47,667 nt of DNA from an uncultured Lachnospiraceae bacterium (GCA_946552115.1 CAMNRH010000023.1:1-47667); one strand, 5' to 3'; counted from the first letter of the stretch, positions 1 through 7,946 are shown. A program made the numbers and translations. The notes: generated by a model not told the origin, from the letters alone.

Positions 1-13
1 CTTGCAGAGTATC

Positions 14-35
14 AAACATAGAAAACACTATGTTT
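14..35 (+). terminator. Possible hairpin terminator of an upstream gene
   Basis: An 8-bp stem (14-21 with 28-35) closes a 6-nt A-rich loop. Only about four T residues lie at its 3' side, so it would be a weak intrinsic terminator. The gene it might serve lies outside the window. It could instead be part of the structured leader that follows. Confidence 0.3.
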
Positions 36-82
36 TGACCCCAGCATCATGTAATACCAATGTTTCAACAAACAGGCGTTTT

Positions 83-183
83 GGGGCTTATATTTCTCTA
101 AGCAGGCATTAGAGGGCGCTGGCTTGGCCTGTCCGCATGAGAAATGTAAGCCTCGAAGCGTGTTTATTGACACGGGAGTCGTG
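83..183 (+). promoter_or_regulatory. Structured leader RNA of unknown class upstream of the LctP operon
   Basis: Positions 83-98 (GGGGCTTATATTTCTC) can pair continuously over 16 bp, with two G-U pairs, to 139-154. The 40-nt interior holds a further 5-bp helix (CAGGC 103-107 with GCCTG 127-131). A small hairpin CACG/CGTG follows (171-174 with 180-183), about 20 nt before the ribosome binding site of the permease gene. GCGCT in the apical part (116-120 region) could also pair with AGCGT at 157-161. I do not recognise it as any riboswitch class I can recall. A TTGACA at 167-172 with TATGAC at 191-196 would start transcription on the ribosome binding site, so it is a poor alternative promoter. 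No convincing promoter is visible upstream, so the transcript start is unknown. Confidence 0.4.
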
Positions 184-214
184 ACCTACATATGACTATT
201 TTAGGAGATGGAAC

Positions 215-1828
215 ATGAATATACCAATTAATCCGTTTATGTGGATAATGGCGTTTCTGCCTATTATCGCATTATTAATTTTAATGATAAAGTTTAACTG
301 GGGAGCAACGGAGGCTGCACCGATTGGTCTTTTGATTACAATTGTTACAGGTCTTGCTTTCTTTAAGGCGGATATCAGACTGATTGCGGCCGAGAGCGCC
401 AAAGGAGTCTGGAATGCGTTAATTATTTTAATTATTGTCTGGACGGCAATTTTAATGTATCAGGTGGGCGACGAGGCAAAAGCCTTTCTTGTAATCCGTA
501 ACGGAATGAGGAAGCTTCTTCCGAATGAGCTTCTTTTAGTGCTTGCAATGGGCTGGATTTTTGAAAGCTTTCTGCAGGGGATTACGGGCTTTGGCGTTCC
601 GGTCGCCGTAGGGGCGCCGCTTCTTATCGGCATCGGTGTGAAACCGTTATGGGCGGTTATTATCCCGCTTCTCGGCCAGGCGTGGGGAAATACTTTTGGC
701 ACGCTTGGAGCGGCGTGGGATTCCCTTGCTATGTCGGCGGGGCTTTCGGCAGGCAGTAAGGAATATCTTGTAACCGCACTTTGGACGACAGCGTTCATCT
801 GGTTTTGGAATGCGATCGGCGGCTTTGCGACCTGCTGGTTTTACGGCAAAGGAAAGGCTCTTAAGAAAGGGCTTCCGGCAGTAGTGCTGATGGCAGTGAT
901 TCAGGGAGGCGGGGAGCTTCTTTTAAGTCAGGTGAACACAACCATCTGCTGTTTTGTACCGGCATGCGTTTCTCTGATTGTGATTCTTTTGCTGGGAAGA
1001 ACGAAGATGTATAACGAGGAATGGAGTATTTCAGACAGTCCGATTATGAACCGCGAGTTTACAGGGCAGGCAGCAGGCAGCGAGGCGCCCGCGGATATGA
1101 GTCTTGTTCAGGCGTTCGTACCGTATTTTCTGCTTTCGGCGCTTACCCTGATTGTGCTTCTCGTAAAACCGATTAATGCAGTTTTAGGGAAAATATCCTT
1201 TGGTCTGGCATTTCCGGAAACCTCGACAGGATATGGATATGTGAATGCCGCAGTGGAGAGCTTTTCACCGTTTACACCGTTCACCCATGCCAGCATGTTT
1301 CTGTTTATATCGGCTATTATCGGACTTCTTTACTATAAAAAGCATGGATGGATTGGAGACGGCGGTGTAAAAAGAATATTTATAAAATCGATTTCCATGA
1401 CGATGCCGTCGGGTATTGCAGTTATCGGTCTGGTAATTATGTCGAAGATTATGGACGGAACCGGACAGACGGTTGTACTTGCGAATGGGATCGCAAAGGT
1501 TCTCGGTAAGATATATGTAATTCTGGCGCCGTTTGTAGGACTTCTCGGAACCTTTATGACAGGAAGCAATATGAGCTCCAATATTCTGTTCGGAGGCTTC
1601 CAGATGACAACGGCGAATCTTCTTGGGGTTAATTCGTCGGCAATACTGGGAGCGCAATCCGCAGGAGGGGCAATCGGAAGTGCGGTAAGCCCAAGTAAAA
1701 TTATTCTCGGAACCACGACGGCGAGTATTTTGGGAAGAGAAGGCGAGGTTCTTAAGAAAATTATTTCACTTACGGTACCGACAACGATTGTCATTGGCGC
1801 GATTCTTTTCGTGCTGGTAGGAATGTAG
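215..1828 (+). CDS. LctP-family permease (L-lactate permease-like)
   Basis: A 537-residue polytopic membrane protein of the LctP family (PF02652), whose known members import L-lactate or glycolate with protons. The family signature GITGFGVPVAVGAP sits at residues 122-135. The rest is a run of hydrophobic helices with a soluble loop around residues 270-295, and the length is normal for the family. The ATG at 215 follows AGGAGA at a good distance. The gene leads a run with a 65-residue membrane protein and an M20 amidohydrolase, with short gaps. The true substrate may therefore be a carboxylate related to the amidohydrolase reaction (a ureido or N-carbamoyl acid) rather than lactate. Family assignment is firm; substrate is inference. 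Confidence 0.85.
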   Translation: MNIPINPFMWIMAFLPIIALLILMIKFNWGATEAAPIGLLITIVTGLAFFKADIRLIAAESAKGVWNALIILIIVWTAILMYQVGDEAKAFLVIRNGMRKLLPNELLLVLAMGWIFESFLQGITGFGVPVAVGAPLLIGIGVKPLWAVIIPLLGQAWGNTFGTLGAAWDSLAMSAGLSAGSKEYLVTALWTTAFIWFWNAIGGFATCWFYGKGKALKKGLPAVVLMAVIQGGGELLLSQVNTTICCFVPACVSLIVILLLGRTKMYNEEWSISDSPIMNREFTGQAAGSEAPADMSLVQAFVPYFLLSALTLIVLLVKPINAVLGKISFGLAFPETSTGYGYVNAAVESFSPFTPFTHASMFLFISAIIGLLYYKKHGWIGDGGVKRIFIKSISMTMPSGIAVIGLVIMSKIMDGTGQTVVLANGIAKVLGKIYVILAPFVGLLGTFMTGSNMSSNILFGGFQMTTANLLGVNSSAILGAQSAGGAIGSAVSPSKIILGTTTASILGREGEVLKKIISLTVPTTIVIGAILFVLVGM

Positions 1829-1857
1829 TTCCATTAAGGATAGGAGAATCTGATAAT

Positions 1858-2055
1858 ATGGAGAAGAAAAGCTTTTTTAAAACAAAGGAAGGCGGGCTTA
1901 CAATTGCGTTTGTTGTGATTATGGTTGCATTTTTTATTATTCTGGCGGGCTTGAATACAGCGAACGATACGATTTGTATGGCCGGATTTGTAATTATGGT
2001 GGCTGCAATGTTGTATTCGCCGGTAAAAACTTTTATACTAAAGCCAAAGAATTAA
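1858..2055 (+). CDS. Small two-helix membrane protein
   Basis: A 65-residue protein with two predicted membrane helices (about residues 15-34 and 40-56), a basic N-terminus (MEKKSFFK) and a basic C-terminal tail. It starts at an ATG preceded by a purine-rich site (GGATAGGAGAAT), 29 bp after the permease gene and 31 bp before the amidohydrolase. It matches no family I can name. Its position between transporter and enzyme suggests an accessory subunit or stabiliser of the permease, but that is inferred only from context. Confidence 0.7.
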   Translation: MEKKSFFKTKEGGLTIAFVVIMVAFFIILAGLNTANDTICMAGFVIMVAAMLYSPVKTFILKPKN

Positions 2056-2086
2056 AATAAAAATCAAACGAAAGGAGAGATTTACT

Positions 2087-3328
2087 ATGGCAATTGAAGA
2101 AATTACAGGGAGAATTGCGAAAGATTTGGAGAGTCTTAAGCAGTTTACGGCGACACCGGGAGAAGGATGTACGAGACTTCCCTTTACTCCGGAGGCGAGA
2201 GGAGCGGTAAATTACTTAAAGAAGATTATGGAGGAAGCAGGTCTTGAGGTAAGAGAGGACGCTGCAGGCAATGTTATCGGTGTTATGAAAGGATTGGATT
2301 CCGATGCGCCGTGTGTAATGATGGGCTCCCATTTTGACTCTGTAATAAACGGAGGAGATTTTGACGGTATCGCGGGTGCCGTATGTGCGATTGAGGTCGC
2401 AAGACAGCTCAGGGAAGAAGGATTTACTCCGAAGAGAGATTTTGTTGCAGTCGGCTTCTGTGATGAAGAGGGTATGCGTTTTGGAACAGGATATTTCGGT
2501 TCCGGTGCAATGCTTGGGAACAGAGACGTAGAATATTGTAAAAACTTTGCGGATACCAACGGAGTTACAATTTATGACGCAATGAAAGAATACGGACTTG
2601 ACCCGGAAAAAATTGAGGATGCGAAATGGGACGTGTCAAAAATTGGCAGATTCCTTGAGTTACATATTGAGCAGGGACCGGTTCTTGACGCGGAGAATAT
2701 TGAGCTTGGACTTGTAGATTGTATTGTCGGAATTCAGCGTTATATGGTAACGGTTCACGGAAGATCCGACCATGCAGGAACGACGCCTATGGATATGCGT
2801 ATGGATGCAGTAGACGCGGCAACAAAGGTAATCTCCAGGATTCCGGACTGGGCGCGTGAAAAAGCCGACGGAACGGTTGCCACTACCGGATTTATCCGTA
2901 CGACTCCGGGAGGAATGAATATTGTTGCTGAAAAAGTAGAATTTACAGTTGACATTCGTTCCAAAAATAATGATAATATCAATGATATTGCAAACAGGAT
3001 CCGTGCGGCTCTTGACAGAGAGGTTGCAGAGATGGGCGGAAGCTATGAGATTGATACAAAGCTTGTAATTACGCCGGTATGGTTATCTGAAGAGATGCTT
3101 AATTCTATGGAAGAGAGCTGTAAGGCAAAAGGCTACAGCTATAAACGTCTTCCGAGCGGTGCGGGGCATGATGCGCTTGAAATCGGTCAGGTGATTCCGA
3201 CAGTTATGCTGTTTGTCCCGAGTAAGGACGGAAGAAGCCACTGTCCGGTTGAGTTTACGAAGTACAGTGATTTTGCAAAGGCATCGGTTATTATGACAGA
3301 GCTTGCAAAGGAGCTTCTTGCTAAATAA
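2087..3328 (+). CDS. M20-family Zn-dependent amidohydrolase (N-carbamoyl-L-amino acid hydrolase / allantoate amidohydrolase type)
   Basis: A 413-residue cytoplasmic enzyme of the hydantoinase/carbamoylase branch of peptidase family M20. This branch hydrolyses ureido groups of N-carbamoyl amino acids, ureidopropionate or allantoate using two metal ions. Expected metal and catalytic residues are visible: His82 in GSHFDS, Asp93 in GGDFDG, Glu127-Glu128 in DEEGM, His193 in ELHIEQGP and His385 in GRSHCPVEF. The dimerisation lid domain contains GRSDHAGTTPM (His229). The start follows AAAGGAGAG closely. It is the only soluble enzyme in the permease operon and so probably defines the pathway. No hydantoinase or allantoinase is in the window, so the substrate stays open. 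Confidence 0.88.
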   Translation: MAIEEITGRIAKDLESLKQFTATPGEGCTRLPFTPEARGAVNYLKKIMEEAGLEVREDAAGNVIGVMKGLDSDAPCVMMGSHFDSVINGGDFDGIAGAVCAIEVARQLREEGFTPKRDFVAVGFCDEEGMRFGTGYFGSGAMLGNRDVEYCKNFADTNGVTIYDAMKEYGLDPEKIEDAKWDVSKIGRFLELHIEQGPVLDAENIELGLVDCIVGIQRYMVTVHGRSDHAGTTPMDMRMDAVDAATKVISRIPDWAREKADGTVATTGFIRTTPGGMNIVAEKVEFTVDIRSKNNDNINDIANRIRAALDREVAEMGGSYEIDTKLVITPVWLSEEMLNSMEESCKAKGYSYKRLPSGAGHDALEIGQVIPTVMLFVPSKDGRSHCPVEFTKYSDFAKASVIMTELAKELLAK

Positions 3329-3390
3329 CAGTCCATCCGGTTTCGTCCGGGAAATGGCAGACAACAGGCGGTTAGGAAACGGAGAGATAT

Positions 3391-4386
3391 ATGACACAAT
3401 TAAATCCAGTACACAAAAAAGATAATCTTCGGTTATTAAGGAGGGCGCTCCGCCTTACGCAAAAGGATTTTATTGCGCGGTTTTTGTCCGCGCCGGACGG
3501 TACGCCGTCCATGAGTATTGCAACGCTTTCAAATCTGGAGGCAAAGGACGGACCAAGACTGAACGAGGTAATTCTTACCGTATCGGAAAGTCTTGGGATT
3601 GATTCCATGCTGTTCTCCATGCCGTCAGAAGAGTTTGCGGAGAAGATTTATATGCTGCTTCCCGACGACGCAGGCAGGGAGATTGCAGGTGCCAGTGTGA
3701 AGAAAGGAAATATCAATCAGCTTATTAACCGTTTGACGATGTATTTTGCGGAACAGCTGTTTGAAAAACGGCTGAAAAAAGGCGATAAGATAGAATCGGA
3801 TCGGGTACTGGCGGCAAAGCTTGGCGTGGGCCGCTCTGCCATAAGAGAAGCGCTTAAAGTTCTTGACGTTCTGGGGATGATTGATATCCGTCCCGGACAG
3901 GGGACTTATATCAGTAATAATGAGGCGAATTTTTTCATTATTCCTCTGTCCTGGTCCCTGTTTCTGAATGGAAGTCAGGTTGACAGTATTGTCGAGGTGC
4001 GTAATCTGATGGAGATAAAGGCGGCATATCTTGCATCAAGGTGTACGGACGAGGAGTGCCTGAACAGACTTTATGATATTTCCCACAGGATCCATAAGGC
4101 CTATGTGGAAAAAGATTTTAAGGAATTTCTGAGTGCAGATTTGGAATTTCATGTCTGCATTGCAGAATGCTCCGGCAATCAGGTGATTTACAGTTTGATT
4201 CAGACAATCAGCAATCTTATGCGCCATGTCAGCAGCAGCGGTATGGTGGATGAAAAGCAGCTTCAGGAAATCTATGATGAGCATCAGAAAATTTACGGCC
4301 TGATTCTGGCAAGAGATTCAGAAGGAGCGGCAGAGGCGATGAAAGAGCATTTAAACAAATCCGTCGGTCGTTATAATTACAGATAA
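3391..4386 (+). CDS. XRE-like plus GntR/FCD (FadR-type) transcriptional regulator
   Basis: A 331-residue regulator with an unusual three-part layout. Residues about 6-75 look like an XRE/Cro helix-turn-helix (NLRLLRRALRLTQKDF ... ATLSNLEA). Residues about 105-170 are a GntR winged helix (SDRVLAAKLGVGRSAIREAL, RPGQGTYIS). Residues about 185-325 are an FCD ligand domain. FCD metal-ligand positions appear present (ADLEFHVCIAE, DEHQKI, MKEHL), which fits carboxylate binding through a metal. GGAGAG precedes the ATG by about 5 nt. The gene lies 62 bp after the amidohydrolase and before a strong terminator, so it is probably the last gene of the operon and likely controls it in response to a carboxylic acid substrate. 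Confidence 0.85.
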   Translation: MTQLNPVHKKDNLRLLRRALRLTQKDFIARFLSAPDGTPSMSIATLSNLEAKDGPRLNEVILTVSESLGIDSMLFSMPSEEFAEKIYMLLPDDAGREIAGASVKKGNINQLINRLTMYFAEQLFEKRLKKGDKIESDRVLAAKLGVGRSAIREALKVLDVLGMIDIRPGQGTYISNNEANFFIIPLSWSLFLNGSQVDSIVEVRNLMEIKAAYLASRCTDEECLNRLYDISHRIHKAYVEKDFKEFLSADLEFHVCIAECSGNQVIYSLIQTISNLMRHVSSSGMVDEKQLQEIYDEHQKIYGLILARDSEGAAEAMKEHLNKSVGRYNYR

Positions 4387-4388
4387 TA

Positions 4389-4433
4389 ATATAAGAACCT
4401 TTTCGCAAAAAAACGAAAAGGTTCTTATATTTT
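4389..4433. terminator. Strong bidirectional-looking terminator
   Basis: A perfect 17-bp stem (4389-4405 with 4414-4430) closes the 8-nt loop CAAAAAAA and is followed by TTTT. It lies 3 nt after the regulator stop codon and separates the LctP operon from the next unit. Confidence 0.92.
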
Positions 4434-4435
4434 AG

Positions 4436-4464
4436 TGTGAAAAATATTTAGGATGCGTTATAAT
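4436..4464 (+). promoter_or_regulatory. Putative promoter for the kinase-like/cyuA unit
   Basis: A perfect TATAAT lies at 4459-4464. The element 17 bp upstream (TGTGAA, 4436-4441) is a weak -35. It sits directly after the terminator and about 45 bp before the chosen start codon at 4510, which supports the later start. Confidence 0.5.
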
Positions 4465-4509
4465 GATAATAAGAGTTATGCGGCAATAGATTGTGAGGGA
4501 GGGATTCAT

Positions 4510-5130
4510 ATGATGAAAAACAGGATTGTCACGATTGGAAGAGAATTTGGAAGCGGAGGTCATGAGATTGGGAATCTGCTTGCAACGCGCTTAGATATTC
4601 CGCTGTATGATAATAATCTTGTGAGAATGGTTGCAAAAAAGCTGGACATCAGAGAAGAAACGGCTCAGGCGGTGGATGAGACAATGCTGAACAGTTTTTT
4701 GAAAGGGTTTGTGCTGTCCCAGATGGAGTATTCATCGTCAATAAAAAATGAAGAGTATACAAAGCCGCTGAGTGAACAGGTATATGAGCTTCAGACAGAA
4801 ATTATCCGTAAGCTTGCAGGGAGAGGCCCCTGTGTATTTGTAGGCCGCTGCGCGGATTTTGTCTTGAAAGACTGTGCGGAATGTATTAATATATTTATCT
4901 GTGCGGATATGGATGACAGGATTGCACGTATAGCGAAAAGATATGATTTGTCGGAGCGCAAAGCGGAAGATAAGATTAAGAGGATTGACAGAGAGAGAAG
5001 ATATTATTATGAGTCTCATACGGGGCTTTACTGGGGAGATATTGATTCTCATGAGATGCTTTTTAATGTGAGCCGTCTTGGAATTACGCGGACAGTTGAT
5101 ATCCTGGAGACCATTTACAGGATGAAATAA
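4510..5130 (+). CDS. Cytidylate kinase-like family protein
   Basis: A 206-residue protein of the cytidylate-kinase-like family (PF13189). The N-terminus carries the family's phosphate-binding loop GREFGSGGHEIG (residues 10-21), which lacks the GK[ST] of true Cmk. It is followed by LDIPLYDNNLVRMVAKKLDI and later by GRCADFVLKD and the arginine-rich lid RIDRERRYYYE. The ORF could open at an ATG at 4453, but that lies inside the -10 region. The ATG at 4510 follows GAGGGAGGGATT at the right distance and gives the usual MKNRIVTIGREFG start. Members occur widely in Clostridia and their nucleotide or protein substrate is not established. cyuA follows after 35 bp, so the two are probably co-transcribed. 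Confidence 0.82.
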   Translation: MMKNRIVTIGREFGSGGHEIGNLLATRLDIPLYDNNLVRMVAKKLDIREETAQAVDETMLNSFLKGFVLSQMEYSSSIKNEEYTKPLSEQVYELQTEIIRKLAGRGPCVFVGRCADFVLKDCAECINIFICADMDDRIARIAKRYDLSERKAEDKIKRIDRERRYYYESHTGLYWGDIDSHEMLFNVSRLGITRTVDILETIYRMK

Positions 5131-5165
5131 AAGAAAATACAGATATGATATTGGGAGGAGAAACG

Positions 5166-6443
5166 GTGAAAAGAGAAGATGAGAATTATCGAAAATATGT
5201 AAAGATTCTTGAGGAGGAGCTGGTGCCTGCAATGGGATGTACGGAGCCGATAGCCCTTGCGTATGCGGCGGCTAAAGCCAGAGAGGTGCTGGGGCAGATG
5301 CCGGATAAGGTGTACGTAGAGGCCAGCGGGAGCATTATTAAAAATGTAAAGAGTGTAATCGTGCCGAATACCGACTATCTGAAAGGAATCCCGGCGGCAG
5401 CGGCAGCCGGAATTGTGGCCGGAAAGACAGAAAAAGAGCTGGAGGTTATCGCGGAAGTATCAAAGGATGAGATACAGCGGATGCGGGAATTTCTCTCCGA
5501 GGCTGAAATTATCGTGGAGCATGTGGACAACGGGATTACATTTGATATCATTATTACGGTTTCTAAGGGGAAAGAATACGCAAAGGTACGGATAGCTAAT
5601 TACCATACGAATATTGTTCTTATAGAGAAGAACGGGGAGATTCTTGAAAAGACAGAGGTTCAGGGCGAAAGCGAGGAGGGCCTGACAGACAGAAGTATCC
5701 TGAATATGGAGGATATCTGGGAATTCTGCCGGATTATGGATGTGGCGGATGTGAAAGAGATTCTCGACAGACAGATTTCATATAATACCGCCATTTCGGA
5801 GGAGGGGCTTAAGGGAGATTACGGCGCCAATATCGGAAGCGTGCTGCTGGACACATACGGGGACGATATCCGTACAAGGGCAAAAGCGAAAGCGGCGGCA
5901 GGCTCAGATGCCAGGATGAATGGCTGTGAGCTTCCGGTTATTATTAATTCCGGGAGCGGAAATCAGGGAATTACCTGTTCTGTTCCGGTATTAGAATATG
6001 CAAGGGAGCTTGATGCCGGAGAGGAAAAAATGTATCGTGCGCTTGCTCTTTCTAATCTTGTTGCAATTCATCAAAAGACGGGAATCGGAAGACTGTCGGC
6101 ATATTGCGGAGCAGTGAGCGCAGGCGCTGCAGCGGGCGCCGGTATTGCGTATCTGTGCGGAGGCGGTTATGAGGAAATTATTCATACGGTTGTAAATGCC
6201 CTGGCGATTGTTTCCGGAATTGTATGTGACGGGGCAAAGGCGTCCTGTGCGGCAAAAATCGCTTCTTCGGTTGACGCGGGAATTCTTGGGTATAATATGT
6301 ATATCAGAGGTCAGGAATTCCGCGGCGGTGACGGGATTGTTACCCGAGGCGTAGAGGCGACAATACGGAATATCGGACGGCTTGGAAAAGAGGGAATGAA
6401 AGAAACGAATGAGGAAATTATTAAGATTATGATTGATGGCTAG
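5166..6443 (+). CDS. cyuA: L-cysteine desulfidase family protein (CyuA/YhaM, UPF0597)
   Basis: A 425-residue enzyme of the UPF0597/serine dehydratase alpha-like family. Characterised members (CyuA/YhaM, archaeal cysteine desulfidase) use a [4Fe-4S] cluster to turn L-cysteine into pyruvate, ammonia and sulfide under anoxic conditions. The conserved GCTEPIA is at residues 24-30. Candidate further cluster cysteines lie in NGCELPVIINSGSGNQG and VCDGAKASCA. An ATG at 5145 is in frame, but GGGAGGAG at 5153-5160 points to the GTG at 5166. The gene sits 11-13 bp before a permease gene and after a cytidylate-kinase-like gene. Cysteine is the best substrate guess; related dehydratase substrates are possible. 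Confidence 0.85.
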   Translation: MKREDENYRKYVKILEEELVPAMGCTEPIALAYAAAKAREVLGQMPDKVYVEASGSIIKNVKSVIVPNTDYLKGIPAAAAAGIVAGKTEKELEVIAEVSKDEIQRMREFLSEAEIIVEHVDNGITFDIIITVSKGKEYAKVRIANYHTNIVLIEKNGEILEKTEVQGESEEGLTDRSILNMEDIWEFCRIMDVADVKEILDRQISYNTAISEEGLKGDYGANIGSVLLDTYGDDIRTRAKAKAAAGSDARMNGCELPVIINSGSGNQGITCSVPVLEYARELDAGEEKMYRALALSNLVAIHQKTGIGRLSAYCGAVSAGAAAGAGIAYLCGGGYEEIIHTVVNALAIVSGIVCDGAKASCAAKIASSVDAGILGYNMYIRGQEFRGGDGIVTRGVEATIRNIGRLGKEGMKETNEEIIKIMIDG

Positions 6444-6456
6444 GTGATAGGGCTTG

Positions 6457-7296
6457 GTGAAAGATGTGATGATGGATGCGGGAGTGGATGTTTTAAAAAT
6501 GCTCCCGTTCTTGTTTGCGGCATTTTTTTTGATAGAAGTGCTGGAGAGTAATTCAACAGGAATTATTCATAAGCTGATGCAGAAAACAGGAGATGCGGGA
6601 CCGGTAGCAGGCGCTGTATTGGGATGCATTCCCCAGTGCGGTTTTTCTGTTATGGCAGCGAATTTGTATGCAGGCGGAATGATTTCTCCCGGAACGCTTT
6701 TATCAGTATTTATCGCAACATCTGATGAAGCGGTTTTAATTATGCTGGGATGTCCAGGACAGGGAAGAAAAATTCTTGCGCTTTTCGCGGTGAAAATACT
6801 GATTGCAGTCGGAGCAGGATATATATCGGACTTTTGTCTGAAAAAGTATATTACCGTGTCTGAGGACAAGAGAAAACCGCGCGTGGATTGCGGCTGCAAT
6901 GAGCATGGAGAAGGGATTTTTATGTCGGCGGTCCGGCATTCGGTAAAAATCTTTTTCTATTTGTTTGCGTTTACAGCGGCGCTTAATCTGTGTATTCAGC
7001 TTTTGGGGATGGAGCGGCTATCCGAGTATTTTTTAAGTGATACGTGGTTTCAGCCCGTTATTTCCGCAATGATTGGACTGCTTCCAAACTGTGCCGCGTC
7101 AGTGGTGCTGGCACAGCTTTATTTAAAAGACGTAATATCTTTTGCGTCGGTAGTGGCGGGATTATGTACCGGCGCCGGCGCCGGATTGGTTGTCTTGTTT
7201 AAAATGAATCGGAACCGGAGGGAAAATTGCAGGATAGTACTGCTTTTATATGGAATCGGTGTTCTGGCGGGAATGCTTTTGGAATTTATCGGATAA
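6457..7296 (+). CDS. ArsP_2-like / putative manganese transporter family permease
   Basis: A polytopic membrane protein of about 279 residues resembling PF11449 (annotated variously as arsenic efflux or putative manganese transporter). It has an internal repeat. The first half carries GCIPQCGFSVMAANLYAGGMISPGTLLSVF and the second GLLPNCAASVVLAQLYLKDVISFASVV, separated by a polar stretch with CGCNEHGE (about residues 145-153) that could bind metal. The start is a GTG at 6457 (a TTG lies just upstream) after AGGTGAT; an ATG at 6469 is also possible. Proximity to cyuA suggests co-transcription. Export of a metal, or of a sulfur compound from cysteine breakdown, are both only inferences. Confidence 0.75.
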   Translation: MKDVMMDAGVDVLKMLPFLFAAFFLIEVLESNSTGIIHKLMQKTGDAGPVAGAVLGCIPQCGFSVMAANLYAGGMISPGTLLSVFIATSDEAVLIMLGCPGQGRKILALFAVKILIAVGAGYISDFCLKKYITVSEDKRKPRVDCGCNEHGEGIFMSAVRHSVKIFFYLFAFTAALNLCIQLLGMERLSEYFLSDTWFQPVISAMIGLLPNCAASVVLAQLYLKDVISFASVVAGLCTGAGAGLVVLFKMNRNRRENCRIVLLLYGIGVLAGMLLEFIG

Positions 7297-7301
7297 AAGC
7301 A

Positions 7302-7340
7302 GGCAGGATTCAGAAAAAGAATCCTGCCGGTAATTATTCT
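7302..7340. terminator. Convergent terminator
   Basis: A perfect 10-bp stem GGCAGGATTC/GAATCCTGCC (7302-7311 with 7319-7328) has the loop AGAAAAA. A T-rich run follows on the + strand (TTCTTTTTT at 7337-7345, partly inside the opposing gene) and a shorter TTTT on the - strand. It serves the permease gene and the convergent small membrane protein gene. Confidence 0.75.
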
Positions 7341-7840
7341 TTTTTATCTTTATCATTTTTTGTGTTCGGATGCCGCCAGATAAAAAAAGCTCCGAGTCCG
7401 CCGAAAATATACAGGATATTTACCAGTATAGCCGGATTGTCTTTAAGGAACCATACAATCAGAACAATTGCGGCAAGCACTGTAATAAGGCCGAGAACAG
7501 TGAGAAAGCGTTTTTCGCGGCGTTCCTTGTATGCCTGAAGCCGCTCCCCCCGATTGCTTTCCAGATATTCGGTGATATGCTCTTCGGTAATTTTTCCGGC
7601 AATCTGTTCGGATGGCGAGAAAGAGCGGAAATGCTCAAGGATTTCCGTATAAAGCGCTCGGTAAGCCTCGTCATAGTTCTGTTGATTTTGTTTTTTTTGT
7701 CCCTCTTTCTGGGCGGCGGTATCCGGGAGTTTTTCAGAAGCTTCTGCCGGTGTTTCATCTGCCGGTGTTTCATCTGCAGGAATATTTTCCGAAGTATGGA
7801 TTTCTTCAGCTTTTTCTTCGGTTTTTTCTTCAGTTGTCAT
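7334..7840 (-). CDS. Hypothetical membrane protein with acidic N-terminal tail and two C-terminal helices
   Basis: A 168-residue protein I cannot assign to a named family. Residues 1-50 are a low-complexity, Glu/Thr/Ala/Pro-rich tail with the repeat PADETPADETPAEA, encoded by a 15-bp direct duplication (7743-7772). Residues 52-110 are charged and probably helical. Two membrane helices follow (about 112-131 and 136-153), then a basic end KNDKDKKE. AAGGAGGT lies 8 nt before the ATG, and a good promoter lies upstream on the same strand. A long + strand reading frame over the same DNA lacks these signals. Envelope location is likely; function is unknown. Confidence 0.75.
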   Translation of the reverse strand: MTTEEKTEEKAEEIHTSENIPADETPADETPAEASEKLPDTAAQKEGQKKQNQQNYDEAYRALYTEILEHFRSFSPSEQIAGKITEEHITEYLESNRGERLQAYKERREKRFLTVLGLITVLAAIVLIVWFLKDNPAILVNILYIFGGLGAFFIWRHPNTKNDKDKKE

Positions 7841-7875
7841 CTCCGTACCTCCTTATTAATTATTTGTGTATTCCT

Positions 7876-7904
7876 ATCATAGCAGTTTTTACAACAGATT
7901 TCAA
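7876..7904 (-). promoter_or_regulatory. Promoter for the minus-strand membrane protein gene
   Basis: Read on the - strand: TTGAAA, a 17-bp spacer, then TATGAT, ending about 35 bp before the ATG at 7840. Confidence 0.65.
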
Positions 7905-7946
7905 TTTTTATTGTCAAAAACCGACAAAAGATTCACAAAATAAAAA

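Noticed and set aside
167-196. TTGACA ... TATGAC as promoter of the LctP gene
   Set aside because: The spacer is 18 bp and the start of transcription would fall on the ribosome binding site, so translation would be poor. Kept only as an alternative.
7370-7882. Long + strand reading frame over the small membrane protein gene
   Set aside because: It lies antisense to the 7334-7840 gene, which has a promoter, AAGGAGGT and sensible membrane helices. The + frame has Phe/Cys-rich sequence with no ribosome site.
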